The notes beneath the pieces are model-generated. The model worked only from the letters and a program-made list of their open reading frames with translations, was not told where the DNA came from and did not search any database. A program made the translations under genes and the position numbers. Source: Nitrospirota bacterium (lineage in GTDB: Bacteria; Nitrospirota; Thermodesulfovibrionia; Thermodesulfovibrionales; UBA6898). Taken from it: 33,731 nt of DNA. Position 1 is the first letter of the stretch. Each line of letters begins with the position of its first letter. The stretch is from positions 1 to 33,731 of the forward strand of contig JAKAIE010000026.1 in the NCBI GenBank assembly GCA_021814475.1, read 5' to 3'. Of the stretch, positions 26,184 to 33,731 are shown in pieces.

Positions 26184-28325
26184 TCAGGGCTTCGAGAGTG
26201 TAACGATCAGGGTGTTTTTTATCCTCTCGATATCGAAGGTCACTCCGGCAGGAAGCAACTCGATATAGATGTTAAGCAGATTCTGGCCCGACTGGTCCTC
26301 TTCCACCAGCACATCTCCGACAAATGAGGACTTGAACTTGAAGGTCTTCTCCGTCTTCCTTACCGCCGGTTTCAGCGCGAGTTTAAGCCACTCCTTGCCT
26401 GCCCGCGTCGTGACGGAATCGGAATACGCAAACTGGGGCTGGACATCGGTAAGGTTGATCACCAGCATCGCCTTGTTCCTCGCCTCTATAGCTGCTATCT
26501 TGCTCACCGCTGTCATCGTCTCCTGCTTACCAGCCTTCTTTTCTTCCCTCACTGCAGGCTTTGCGGTCTCAGGTACGGGCTTGGGATGCTCGGCTGCCTT
26601 CGCCACCTGCTTCGGTGCAGGGTGTTTCGGCTCAGGCTGTTTCGGGGCCGCGGGTGCAGCCTCATGTTTTACAGGGGCCTCCCTCTTTTCTTCGGCTGCC
26701 TTACGCGCATGCACTTCAGCCTTCTCTTTCCGCAAGTCCTCCCTGGCCGTTTCTATTTTCTCCTCTTTTACCGCAGCCAGGGCCTTTTCTGTCTCGGCCT
26801 TTCTCGCCTCCTGTTTAACCGGCTCCTTCTTCTCGGCCTTATGCTTTTCGGCCCTATGCTCAAGTTTCTTTTCAGTCTTATGCTCTGCCTTTTTCTCCGT
26901 CGTGGACTCAGCCGTCGGCCTCTTCTCCTGCACCGCAGTTTCCGCTACCTTCCTCACAGCCATATGCCGGGGAGTTTCTTCATGCATCTCTTCGCTGACC
27001 GTCACCTTCGAAAGCTGCCTCCTGTCCCCGAGCATCTTTGCAGAAATCGTAAAGGATTCAGCCCTGTCGTACATCACCTCCACAACCGCCACCCCATCAA
27101 TAAACTCCGTAGGGAGAATAACAGACGGGGTGATATAGCTCGTCCCTGAGGTGCTCAGCAAGACCTCATTTCCGGAGAGATTATAATTCCTGACAATGTT
27201 ATTGTACCGGTCATAAGCCTCAACCCGTATCCTGAAGCGCTGACCGGAGACCGCCTGATCAGGGGTCACGACCACAAAATGATCAGGAGCCGCATTCGCA
27301 ACCTGGATCTCGGACGACTTCCCAGATTTCTCGCTGTTGACGTCTTTTACGATGACCGCAATATCCTCAGCCTTTTCGTATGCTGCCTTGACGACCGCCT
27401 GTCCATTTTTGAAATCCGCCGCCGATACAGTCGTTGGTTCGATCTTTGTATTACCTGTGGTCCTCAGCGTCGCGCCCGAACCAATCGAGGCATAGTTCGT
27501 GACCAGGTTATCAAAGGCATCATAGGCAGAAACAAGCAGGTCAAAGGGCTCGCCGGCTGTTACCGTCTTCGGGGCCTGCACCTTGAAATAGCTCAACGCC
27601 GCAGGAGCAATTTCAACCTCGTTGGATACGCCCCTGCTTCCGCTGGTGGCCTCTTGCAGTTCTATGAATGCACTGCCCGTCTTTTCCGAAACAAACGTGA
27701 CCATAGCAGTGCCGTTTTTGAAATCAATACCTGTGCCGACGACTGTCGGAGAAGCAGTCCCCGAAGACATCACTTTCAGGTTCCTTCCGATTTCGACGTC
27801 ATCAACCGTATTGTCGAAGAGGTCTTTTGCTATAATACGCACGTCGAAGCGGGCACCGGCCCTGACCGTCGAGGGAGCCTGCAGAACGAAATGTTCCAGT
27901 TTGTTCGGAACCACCACGATCTCTCTAGAAATGACCGGCACAGTCCCGCCTGCTTCGCGGATAGAAAAGACTATTTTTTCCGCCTTTTTGCTGTTGATCG
28001 AAATATTCGCCGTTCCGCCGGAAAAGGAAGACCCGCTCAGCAGGGATGGCTGGACAGAGGCCGCTCCATCGACTTCAATCCTGAACTCCTTGCCCGACTC
28101 GATAAAGTTTGTGATCAGATTGTTATTAAGGTCGTATGCCTGGACCTTCACGATAAAGTTCTCACCCGCCACTGCCTTCTCCGGAAGCTGGATGGTGAAA
28201 TGATCGAACTGGCCGGGTTTGACAACAACAGTGCCCGCCGACGCGGCACCACTCATGCAGACGACAATGACAACGGCGATGATAATGGCAGCACAGTGCT
28301 GCAGAAAACGGTTATGTATGTCCAT
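26184..28325 (-). CDS. Exported four-repeat Ig-like protein with Lys/Glu linker and C-terminal AMIN-like domain
   Basis: A 713-residue envelope protein. A signal peptide (about 8-30, cleavage near ASA|GT) precedes four tandem Ig-like repeats at about 38-140, 142-241, 243-344 and 346-445. Each begins like FxVxAPxxVxAGxxFxxxVxAxD and then N-x-V-x-NY. A long Lys/Glu/Ala/His-rich linker follows (446-600). The last 95 residues (AMLVINLTDVQPQFAYSD, then VLVEEDQ and IYIELLPAGVTFDI) resemble an AMIN domain, found in secretins and amidases that localise to the cell wall. I chose the ATG at 28325, which has GAGGG 8 bases upstream; the ATG at 28340 has no such site. It lies 82 bases after the LysM-like gene and has its own candidate promoter. 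Confidence 0.82.
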   Translation of the reverse strand: MDIHNRFLQHCAAIIIAVVIVVCMSGAASAGTVVVKPGQFDHFTIQLPEKAVAGENFIVKVQAYDLNNNLITNFIESGKEFRIEVDGAASVQPSLLSGSSFSGGTANISINSKKAEKIVFSIREAGGTVPVISREIVVVPNKLEHFVLQAPSTVRAGARFDVRIIAKDLFDNTVDDVEIGRNLKVMSSGTASPTVVGTGIDFKNGTAMVTFVSEKTGSAFIELQEATSGSRGVSNEVEIAPAALSYFKVQAPKTVTAGEPFDLLVSAYDAFDNLVTNYASIGSGATLRTTGNTKIEPTTVSAADFKNGQAVVKAAYEKAEDIAVIVKDVNSEKSGKSSEIQVANAAPDHFVVVTPDQAVSGQRFRIRVEAYDRYNNIVRNYNLSGNEVLLSTSGTSYITPSVILPTEFIDGVAVVEVMYDRAESFTISAKMLGDRRQLSKVTVSEEMHEETPRHMAVRKVAETAVQEKRPTAESTTEKKAEHKTEKKLEHRAEKHKAEKKEPVKQEARKAETEKALAAVKEEKIETAREDLRKEKAEVHARKAAEEKREAPVKHEAAPAAPKQPEPKHPAPKQVAKAAEHPKPVPETAKPAVREEKKAGKQETMTAVSKIAAIEARNKAMLVINLTDVQPQFAYSDSVTTRAGKEWLKLALKPAVRKTEKTFKFKSSFVGDVLVEEDQSGQNLLNIYIELLPAGVTFDIERIKNTLIVTLSKP

Positions 28326-28364
28326 GCTATATGCCCTCATGTTTTAGAAATATTGAGTTATATG

Positions 28365-28392
28365 AATATCATATTTATCGGTCGTCTGTCAA
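28365..28392 (-). promoter_or_regulatory. Candidate promoter of the Ig-like/AMIN gene
   Basis: On the minus strand a perfect TTGACA (28387-28392) is followed after 16 bases by GATATT (28365-28370). This would add local transcription to any read-through from the upstream genes. Confidence 0.45.
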
Positions 28393-28407
28393 AGAAATAA
28401 TGAAATG

Positions 28408-29880
28408 TTAATAGGTTATCACCTTCACGGAGGGATCGACAATCTCCCGCAGCAGGTCCGGAGCTAGTTCGGTATCCGTAACAAGGAACGACCCCCTTAC
28501 AGTTCTCAGGAAGAGACCCGGGAGATACAGGCGATACCGCGACCGCCGCGGGGTGATATAGGGAGAATATCTTGCTGCATCATCTGTATGAATCACCCCG
28601 AGGAGATCGGCCAGCCGGCCCGCTGCAGACCCGGTATCCTCAAGCAGGTTGAGAGATATGATATCAACTCCTTGTCCGTGAGCGAATCCGATCTCGGGCT
28701 CTGACATCGGCGCAAATTCGATCACCTTTATCCTGCGACCCGCCTCGATACTGAGATCGGCGTGAAGTGTGTAGTGGTATTCCCTCCGGTCCGAAAGTTC
28801 TATCGGCACATCCCGCCTGACCGCATATCCGAGCTGCCCGGCGAGGGTTTCGATAAATGCACGCACGTCGCTGACCGCACGGTCATCCGCCACTTCCGCA
28901 GCGCCGGGACCGCCTGTGCGTTCATTCGCTTCATGCAGCTGAATAATACGGATGTCGCGCTCACCAAGCCAGCGAAGCAGGGCCGAAGGGACCTCAGCCT
29001 CCCGGGGTTTCACAATACTCAGCGCCATGATATCCCCGTCCATCAGATCGCTGCCCTTTCTGACAATGACAAAGTCGGCGCGATATTCGATCTTCGAGCG
29101 GCCACCCGCAATCAGAGTGGCGTCGCGCTGGACCGAATAGCCGAGAGAGACCAGAAGATTCTCCACGACCTTTCTGAGATCGCTGCCATCATGGTAACTG
29201 ACAAAGGTATATTCGGGCCAGACACTGCGAATGATCTGTTTAATTTCGTCGGGAAGGAGTCCCGTCGCATCTACCACGAGCACCCCTCCCCCGTTCATGA
29301 CCATCATCGGGAAATCCGAGGTATCGAAAGAGATCTCGCTCCTTTCACCGACAGAGAAGAACTTCAGCCCTCCAGATTCAGTCGTAACCCCTCCGTACAG
29401 TTCGTCGAGAACCGTCCTTATATTCGCGAGGACGGACTTTCTGGGAAGACCGGGGGCCGCAAATTCCGGAGGCGACACCCTCTCCCGCTGTTCAGTGACC
29501 GCAGGCTCTGCAGGGGCGGCGGGGCGAACGCTCTGGTGGATAGGCTCCCGGACCGCAGAACGCTTTCCGGCCTGCTTCTTTTCCAGCTTCGACAGTGGCA
29601 GCAGCAAAACGGTCCCCTTCCTGATACGACTAATACTCCTGACCCCTTCGTTGAGGTCCATGAATTCTCTCAGGAAACCGGCAATGTCCTTATCTGAAAG
29701 CTTATAGCCCGCGTTCTGGATGACGCGCTGTAGTGATGAATCGGCCCGCACGATGACTTTTGCCGTGCGAGGAGGGGGAGAAGCCTCTGAAACGAAGGAA
29801 GCAGCAACGATGATAACCGGAATAAGCAGCAGCGCACGCACAAGCCTGGAGACGCCTCTGATCAAGATCCTTAGTCCCAC
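28408..29880 (-). CDS. Exported LysM-like protein with three internal repeats
   Basis: A 490-residue protein. A signal peptide or anchor (about 12-33) is followed by a LysM-like segment (39-96: VIVRADSSLQRVI, then LNEGVRSISRIRKGTVLLLP), suggesting peptidoglycan contact. After a Pro/Ala-rich linker three divergent repeats appear at about 151-228, 234-315 and 338-410. Each has a helix (IRTVLDELY; LRKVVENLLVSLGY; VRAFIETLAGQLGY), a basic pair, an AD(F/L) strand and a closing strand such as RIIQLHE or DIISLNL. A tail (446-490) follows. I know no family for the repeats. The start is a GTG at 29880 that overlaps the stop of the TPR gene by 10 bases; no ATG fits. It is the third gene of the coupled set. 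Confidence 0.72.
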   Translation of the reverse strand: MGLRILIRGVSRLVRALLLIPVIIVAASFVSEASPPPRTAKVIVRADSSLQRVIQNAGYKLSDKDIAGFLREFMDLNEGVRSISRIRKGTVLLLPLSKLEKKQAGKRSAVREPIHQSVRPAAPAEPAVTEQRERVSPPEFAAPGLPRKSVLANIRTVLDELYGGVTTESGGLKFFSVGERSEISFDTSDFPMMVMNGGGVLVVDATGLLPDEIKQIIRSVWPEYTFVSYHDGSDLRKVVENLLVSLGYSVQRDATLIAGGRSKIEYRADFVIVRKGSDLMDGDIMALSIVKPREAEVPSALLRWLGERDIRIIQLHEANERTGGPGAAEVADDRAVSDVRAFIETLAGQLGYAVRRDVPIELSDRREYHYTLHADLSIEAGRRIKVIEFAPMSEPEIGFAHGQGVDIISLNLLEDTGSAAGRLADLLGVIHTDDAARYSPYITPRRSRYRLYLPGLFLRTVRGSFLVTDTELAPDLLREIVDPSVKVITY

Positions 29881-31094
29881 GTTATCGTTTCCGCAACGCC
29901 TTTCTCTATACCTTCAATGGTGATGCCTCTGCTCTGCTGGGCCTTGGGCTGAGCCACGAAAAACTTCATGTATACGGCAGCGTTCTCCCCGCATCCCGGC
30001 ACATTAGACTTATAAACGATCCTGCTCATTTTTTCAAGCCCCTTGACCGGCACCGCACGGCTCCTCCCGCCATCGGCTCCGACAAACGATGTCATCGCAG
30101 AGGGGTCCCGGATGAATTCAGGAGACACGCACCCCTTCACCGGACGTATGGTCACTTCATACACCCGATACGACGACATTTCCGTGCCTTCAGACATACC
30201 GCCAGGCACTACCTCCTTTGTCAATCCTTCCGTAAGTGGCACGACCGTTATCTCAACACGCTCGTCCTTTCGCCCGACGAGATTCTGTGATGGACCGGAG
30301 GCAGCCTGCCCCCCCACACGTCCGGACCCCACGGCGCCCCTCTTTGCAAGCATACGGAATCCCGCAACGCCGAGCACCACTAATAATACAGCAACTGAGG
30401 CTGCCAGATAAACCTTTTTATTTCTTCGCCGCGAGGGGGGCAACAGAGTTGCCGCCAGGCCTGCTTCAGCCTCGCATCTTTCTTCTGCCAGGGCGGTTGC
30501 ATCTCCGGAGACGTCATCAGGCGGGAAAGATTCCCCACGGGGCGCCTCTGTCCGGCCGGCGTCTTCAATTTCCTGGAGGTTCCCGATTTCAGGTAGACCG
30601 GAAAGAAGCGCTACGGCATCATCCATCCCTATATCCGCATTACCGTCCGGCGCCTCAGTCACTGCCTGTTTCCCCTTTTCGAAATACTTCCTGGCCACCT
30701 CGTTACCGGGATCGATCACATGCACCCTGCGATACGAGGCATTCGCCTTTTCATATTCACCCGTGCTCTGGTAAAGTCTCGCGAGCATCGAGAGATATTT
30801 CACCTCTTCAGCAACCAGCCCCATCCTCGCAAATATTTCTATCAGGCCCTTATATGCCTTTACATCCGCCGGTGCGAGCTTGATGATTTTCTTATACAGG
30901 GCGATCAGTTTCTCACGCTGGGACCCGTGCAGCTTTGTTATTGCATTATAAAGGCATTCTATGGTCAAATCCTTCTCGCCCTTGCGAAGATAAAGATCAC
31001 CTATATAGTTAAGATTCTCGGCAGTCAGCGGCTTTTGCATCGCCTGCTGAATCTGCTTGTCGATGGCCGCGTGGGGATTGCGCCTGAAGATCAC
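29871..31094 (-). CDS. TPR protein with one membrane span and a periplasmic domain
   Basis: A 407-residue bitopic protein. Residues 23-145 contain about three TPR-like helical repeats (NYIGDLYLRKGEKDLTIECL; VKAYKGLIEIFARMGLVAEE; SMLARLYQSTGEYEKANASY). An acidic linker follows, then basic SRRRNKK (221-227) and one hydrophobic span (228-248), an orientation that places the TPRs in the cytoplasm. The periplasmic part (about 270-407) is beta-rich with two cysteines (KGCVSP and PGCGEN) that could form a disulfide. The start is GTG at 31094, sharing four bases (GTGA) with the stop of the coiled-coil gene. It probably links a cytoplasmic partner to the envelope proteins encoded on either side. The periplasmic domain is not recognised. 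Confidence 0.75.
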   Translation of the reverse strand: MIFRRNPHAAIDKQIQQAMQKPLTAENLNYIGDLYLRKGEKDLTIECLYNAITKLHGSQREKLIALYKKIIKLAPADVKAYKGLIEIFARMGLVAEEVKYLSMLARLYQSTGEYEKANASYRRVHVIDPGNEVARKYFEKGKQAVTEAPDGNADIGMDDAVALLSGLPEIGNLQEIEDAGRTEAPRGESFPPDDVSGDATALAEERCEAEAGLAATLLPPSRRRNKKVYLAASVAVLLVVLGVAGFRMLAKRGAVGSGRVGGQAASGPSQNLVGRKDERVEITVVPLTEGLTKEVVPGGMSEGTEMSSYRVYEVTIRPVKGCVSPEFIRDPSAMTSFVGADGGRSRAVPVKGLEKMSRIVYKSNVPGCGENAAVYMKFFVAQPKAQQSRGITIEGIEKGVAETITWD

Positions 31095-33731
31095 TGTATG
31101 ACCTCGGCTTCTTTTCTCACGCTGTCAAGCCAGGGACCAAGGATATCGGACGAGGCCAGGGCTTTTCTGATTGAATCTCTCACGTCCTCATATCTCCGGT
31201 AGACAGGCTCTGGTTTCCCAATGCGGCAAATCATATACTGATCATCCGTAGAAATCACGGTGCCCGTATCTCCGGGCTTGAGATCCCTGATCTTCTCCCT
31301 GATCCAGGAAGGAAGGTCTCCATAGGGCATCTGCTTCACCGTCAGGCCATGACGGGTCTTCAGCACCTCAGCGAACGGCATGCCCCCGGACACCTCGGAC
31401 TCAATCTCCGTCATCCGGATGGCCTCTTCAAGCTTTGTATCCGCGGTATAGGGCAATACCAGCATCGCAACTGTTTTTTCGGCCTTCCCCGTTGCATACA
31501 GATTCCTGTTCTCCTCATAATATTTTCTGATCCGGGCCTCATCAACAGCGTACCCGTCGATTTGTCGTTTCACAAAATCATCTATCGAGAGGTATTTTAT
31601 CAGATATTCCTCCTCTCTGCTGTCAAAGCGGTATGTCGCCGATAGTCTTTCGATTTCCGCGCGTCTAGCCTTCTTGACAGCATCGCCCGCCCGCGCATAC
31701 AGGATCTGCTCGACTGCAAAATCATCATAGGGATTATTCCGGCGCCACGGGACCGACACTACCTTCATCTTCGACAGCACGCGGGCCGAAATGATGCTCT
31801 CCGCGATCACCTCTGACATTGTATACTTCCGGTCTCCGATTCTGAGAACAGGGAAATCGTAACTGCCCATCCTCCCGGCGACCTCCTCCTGCCTCCTCCG
31901 GGCCAGATCCCTCTCCCGCGAAAGGGCTTCGTACTTCTGCATCAGAGTGCGGTAATCGTCGTTCAATACCGCCATCAGCCTGTTTGACTCATCTAGCTTC
32001 CGGTATGCCTCTGCCGCATCACGGCTCCCGTCACGCTGTTTTTCGAACTCTGCCTTTTTCGCCTCTAACGCGGAGATGACCGATTCCTTTTCTCTGAGCG
32101 TCCCTTCCAGCACGGCCTGTTCATCGAGAGCCTTTCGGGTCCTGTTCTCCATATCCGTCTTCTGCCGCTCATTCTCCTGAAGTTTCGCACGAAGGGCATC
32201 TGCCTCACGCGCCCTCGCTTCGGCTTCAGCCAACTTCCTGCGCAGCGTCTCTAGGGAGGCAAGGGCCGCATCTTTTTCCTGTAACTGTTTCTCAAGATCC
32301 GCACGATCGGCTATCGCCTTTCGTGCCTGTGTTTCAGTCTCGGCCCTCAGTCGTTCCGCATCCTTCAGCCTGGCCTGCAATCCACCGATTTCCTGGTCTC
32401 TATTCTCTTTTTCCCGTAATTGCCCCAGAAGGCTCTCCCTCTCCGCCCGTAGCTTCTGAAGGGCGACAGATGCCTGCTCTGCAGCAGACGCCCGGGCAAG
32501 GGACTCATTTCTGAGGGTGTCCGTCTCTTCTCTGAGCCGGCCGATGACAGATACCAGGTTATCCCGTTCTTTCAGTAACGCTTCTGCACGAGCCTTGTCG
32601 TCGCTCGTCGCCTTCACCTGCTTCTGCAGATCGTCCCTGTCGCGCTGCAGCCTCTGGGTCTGCTCCTCGTTCGCCTTTATCGCCGCCGCCAGCTTCCCGT
32701 TTTCCGCCTTCAGCCCCTCATACCCTTCCTTCGCCTTTGTCAGTCCCTGTATCGCTGCCTCGTACTCCCCAACCCGCTTCTCATATCCCGCCTTCTCCTC
32801 CGTCAGCTTCTTGATCTGCGCCTGCAGCTCCCCTGCCTTCTTCTCCCCTTCCGTACGGCCCTTCTCCGCCTCCGCCTGCCGCCTCTCAAAGGTCTCCTTC
32901 TCCGCTCTCAACCTCCTGAGGTCCTCGTCCTCCTGCTTCGCCTGCGCCAATATCTTCGCCTGCTCCGCCTGCAAACCCTCCTTCTCCGCTCGTACCTTCT
33001 CCAGCAACGCTGCCAGCCCCTCCTTCTCCTTCAGCTTCGCCTCCAGATCCCCACGGTCGGCCATCGCCTTGCGCGCCTGCACCTCTATCTCAGCCTTCTC
33101 CCTCTCCAACTGCCCCTGCCTCTTTTCCGATTCCTGCAGCTTCCCCTGAAGATCGGCCATAGCCCTGGTCGTATCGGTCGTCGCCTTCACCTGCTTCTGC
33201 AGATCGTCCCTGTCGCGCTGCAGACTGCGCATCTGCTCCTCGTTCGCCTTTATCGCCGCCGCCAGCTTCCCGTTTTCCGCCTTCAGCCCCTCATACCCTT
33301 CCTTCGCCTTTGTCAGTCCCTGTATCGCTGCCTCGTACTCCCCAACCCGCTTCTCATATCCCGCCTTCTCCTCCGTCAGCTTCTTGATCTGCGCCTGCAG
33401 CTCCCCTGCCTTCTTCTCCCCTTCCGTACGGCCCTTCTCCGCCTCCGCCTGCCGCCTCTCAAAGGTCTCCTTCTCCGCTCTCAACCTCCTGAGGTCCTCG
33501 TCCTCCTGCTTCGCCTGCGCCAATATCTTCGCCTGCTCCGCCTGCAAACCCTCCTTCTCCGCTCGTACCTTCTCCAGCAACGCTGCCAGCCCCTCCTTCT
33601 CCTTCAGCTTCGCCTCCAGATCCCCACGGTCGGCCATCGCCTTGCGCGCCTGCACCTCTATCTCAGCCTTCTCCCTCTCCAACTGCCCCTGCCTCTTTTC
33701 CGATTCCTGCAGCTTCCCCTGAAGATCGGCC
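31091..33731 (-). CDS. Long coiled-coil protein with parvulin-like C-terminus (5' end outside the window)
   Basis: The frame is open to the right edge, so at least 879 residues are present and the true start lies outside; a TTG at 33682 is not a credible start. The outer 620 or so residues are Lys/Glu/Ala-rich coiled coil, including two nearly identical 191-residue units. The C-terminal 260 residues look like a SurA/PpiC-type protein: a helical part with IGDRKYTMSEVIAESI and then a parvulin-like domain (YEENRNLY, AMLVLPYTADT, ...GDLPSWIREKI, LKPGDTG). The usual SHIL and GFHI histidines of active parvulins are not evident (MLVLPY and DQYMICRIGK), so isomerase activity is doubtful and a chaperone-like role more likely. 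A signal peptide would be in the missing part. It is the first visible gene of the coupled set. Confidence 0.72.
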   Translation of the reverse strand, partial: ADLQGKLQESEKRQGQLEREKAEIEVQARKAMADRGDLEAKLKEKEGLAALLEKVRAEKEGLQAEQAKILAQAKQEDEDLRRLRAEKETFERRQAEAEKGRTEGEKKAGELQAQIKKLTEEKAGYEKRVGEYEAAIQGLTKAKEGYEGLKAENGKLAAAIKANEEQMRSLQRDRDDLQKQVKATTDTTRAMADLQGKLQESEKRQGQLEREKAEIEVQARKAMADRGDLEAKLKEKEGLAALLEKVRAEKEGLQAEQAKILAQAKQEDEDLRRLRAEKETFERRQAEAEKGRTEGEKKAGELQAQIKKLTEEKAGYEKRVGEYEAAIQGLTKAKEGYEGLKAENGKLAAAIKANEEQTQRLQRDRDDLQKQVKATSDDKARAEALLKERDNLVSVIGRLREETDTLRNESLARASAAEQASVALQKLRAERESLLGQLREKENRDQEIGGLQARLKDAERLRAETETQARKAIADRADLEKQLQEKDAALASLETLRRKLAEAEARAREADALRAKLQENERQKTDMENRTRKALDEQAVLEGTLREKESVISALEAKKAEFEKQRDGSRDAAEAYRKLDESNRLMAVLNDDYRTLMQKYEALSRERDLARRRQEEVAGRMGSYDFPVLRIGDRKYTMSEVIAESIISARVLSKMKVVSVPWRRNNPYDDFAVEQILYARAGDAVKKARRAEIERLSATYRFDSREEEYLIKYLSIDDFVKRQIDGYAVDEARIRKYYEENRNLYATGKAEKTVAMLVLPYTADTKLEEAIRMTEIESEVSGGMPFAEVLKTRHGLTVKQMPYGDLPSWIREKIRDLKPGDTGTVISTDDQYMICRIGKPEPVYRRYEDVRDSIRKALASSDILGPWLDSVRKEAEVIQ
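32601..33731. repeat. 573-bp tandem direct repeat inside the coiled-coil gene, second copy cut by the edge
   Basis: Bases 32601-33173 recur from 33174 to the window end with a constant offset of 573 bases (191 codons). By eye the copies differ only at about 32604 and in a short patch near 32652-32660 (GCCTCTGGGTC against GACTGCGCATC). More than 500 bases elsewhere look identical. The repeat keeps the reading frame. Confidence 0.95.

Noticed and set aside
32517-33149. Ser/Phe/Ala-rich plus-strand frames over the coiled-coil repeat
   Set aside because: They are the mirror of the Lys/Glu/Ala coiled coil and duplicate with it; the composition is an artefact.
32601-33731. The regular repeat as a CRISPR or satellite array
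   Set aside because: Units are 573 bases, coding in frame, and without spacers; they are protein repeats.

Overview
This is about 33.7 kb of ordinary-looking bacterial chromosome, moderately GC-rich and densely coded, with Shine-Dalgarno-led genes and several tight operons. A sigma54-type enhancer-binding regulator, GlnA with an adenylylation tyrosine, a PII protein, a full Kdp system, HtrA, envelope proteins with an AMIN-like domain, and many sensory proteins with PATAN/HD-GYP/GAF domains point to a Gram-negative environmental bacterium. I would guess Nitrospirota or a deltaproteobacterial-type lineage, but no marker in the window settles this. Both edges may be repeat-limited. The left edge lies inside an IS630-type transposase start, and the right edge lies inside a near-perfect 573-bp tandem repeat.

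Layout from left to right. (1) 1-1404: start of an IS630-family transposase and an orphan B12-binding-type radical SAM protein, both on the minus strand. (2) 1797-5127: a PATAN protein with a degenerate HD-GYP domain (plus) converges on rplU-rpmA-obg (minus). (3) 5307-9639: a nitrogen-control block. A class I glutamine amidotransferase, glnB and glnA run on the minus strand, divergent from a NifA-like GAF-AAA-Fis activator that has its own candidate sigma54 promoter. (4) 9665-13545: HtrA/DegP protease (minus) and RecD2 helicase (plus), divergent. (5) 13601-25672: a cation-homeostasis block. A tandem-domain universal stress protein overlaps a Na,K-ATPase-like P2-type ATPase on the plus strand. 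A complete kdp locus converges on it, in the order small peptide, kdpF, kdpA, kdpB, kdpC, unknown exported protein, kdpD, kdpE. A sequence closely resembling the E. coli KdpE box precedes the kdp locus. (6) 25850-33731: an envelope gene set on the minus strand. It contains a long coiled-coil protein with a parvulin-like C-terminus (5' end outside the window), a bitopic TPR protein, an exported LysM-like protein with three internal repeats, an exported four-repeat Ig-like protein with a C-terminal AMIN-like domain, and a small eight-cysteine protein built of two identically spaced Cys4 modules.

The best candidate for an undescribed system is region 6. Three of its genes overlap by 4 and 10 bases. 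Together they place a cytoplasmic TPR platform, a transmembrane link, a periplasmic chaperone-like coiled coil, a wall-binding-like module and an AMIN-like domain in one unit, and I recognise no named pathway with this set. The second candidate is region 5, where a Na,K-ATPase-like pump and Kdp face each other and the kdp operon carries an extra exported protein.
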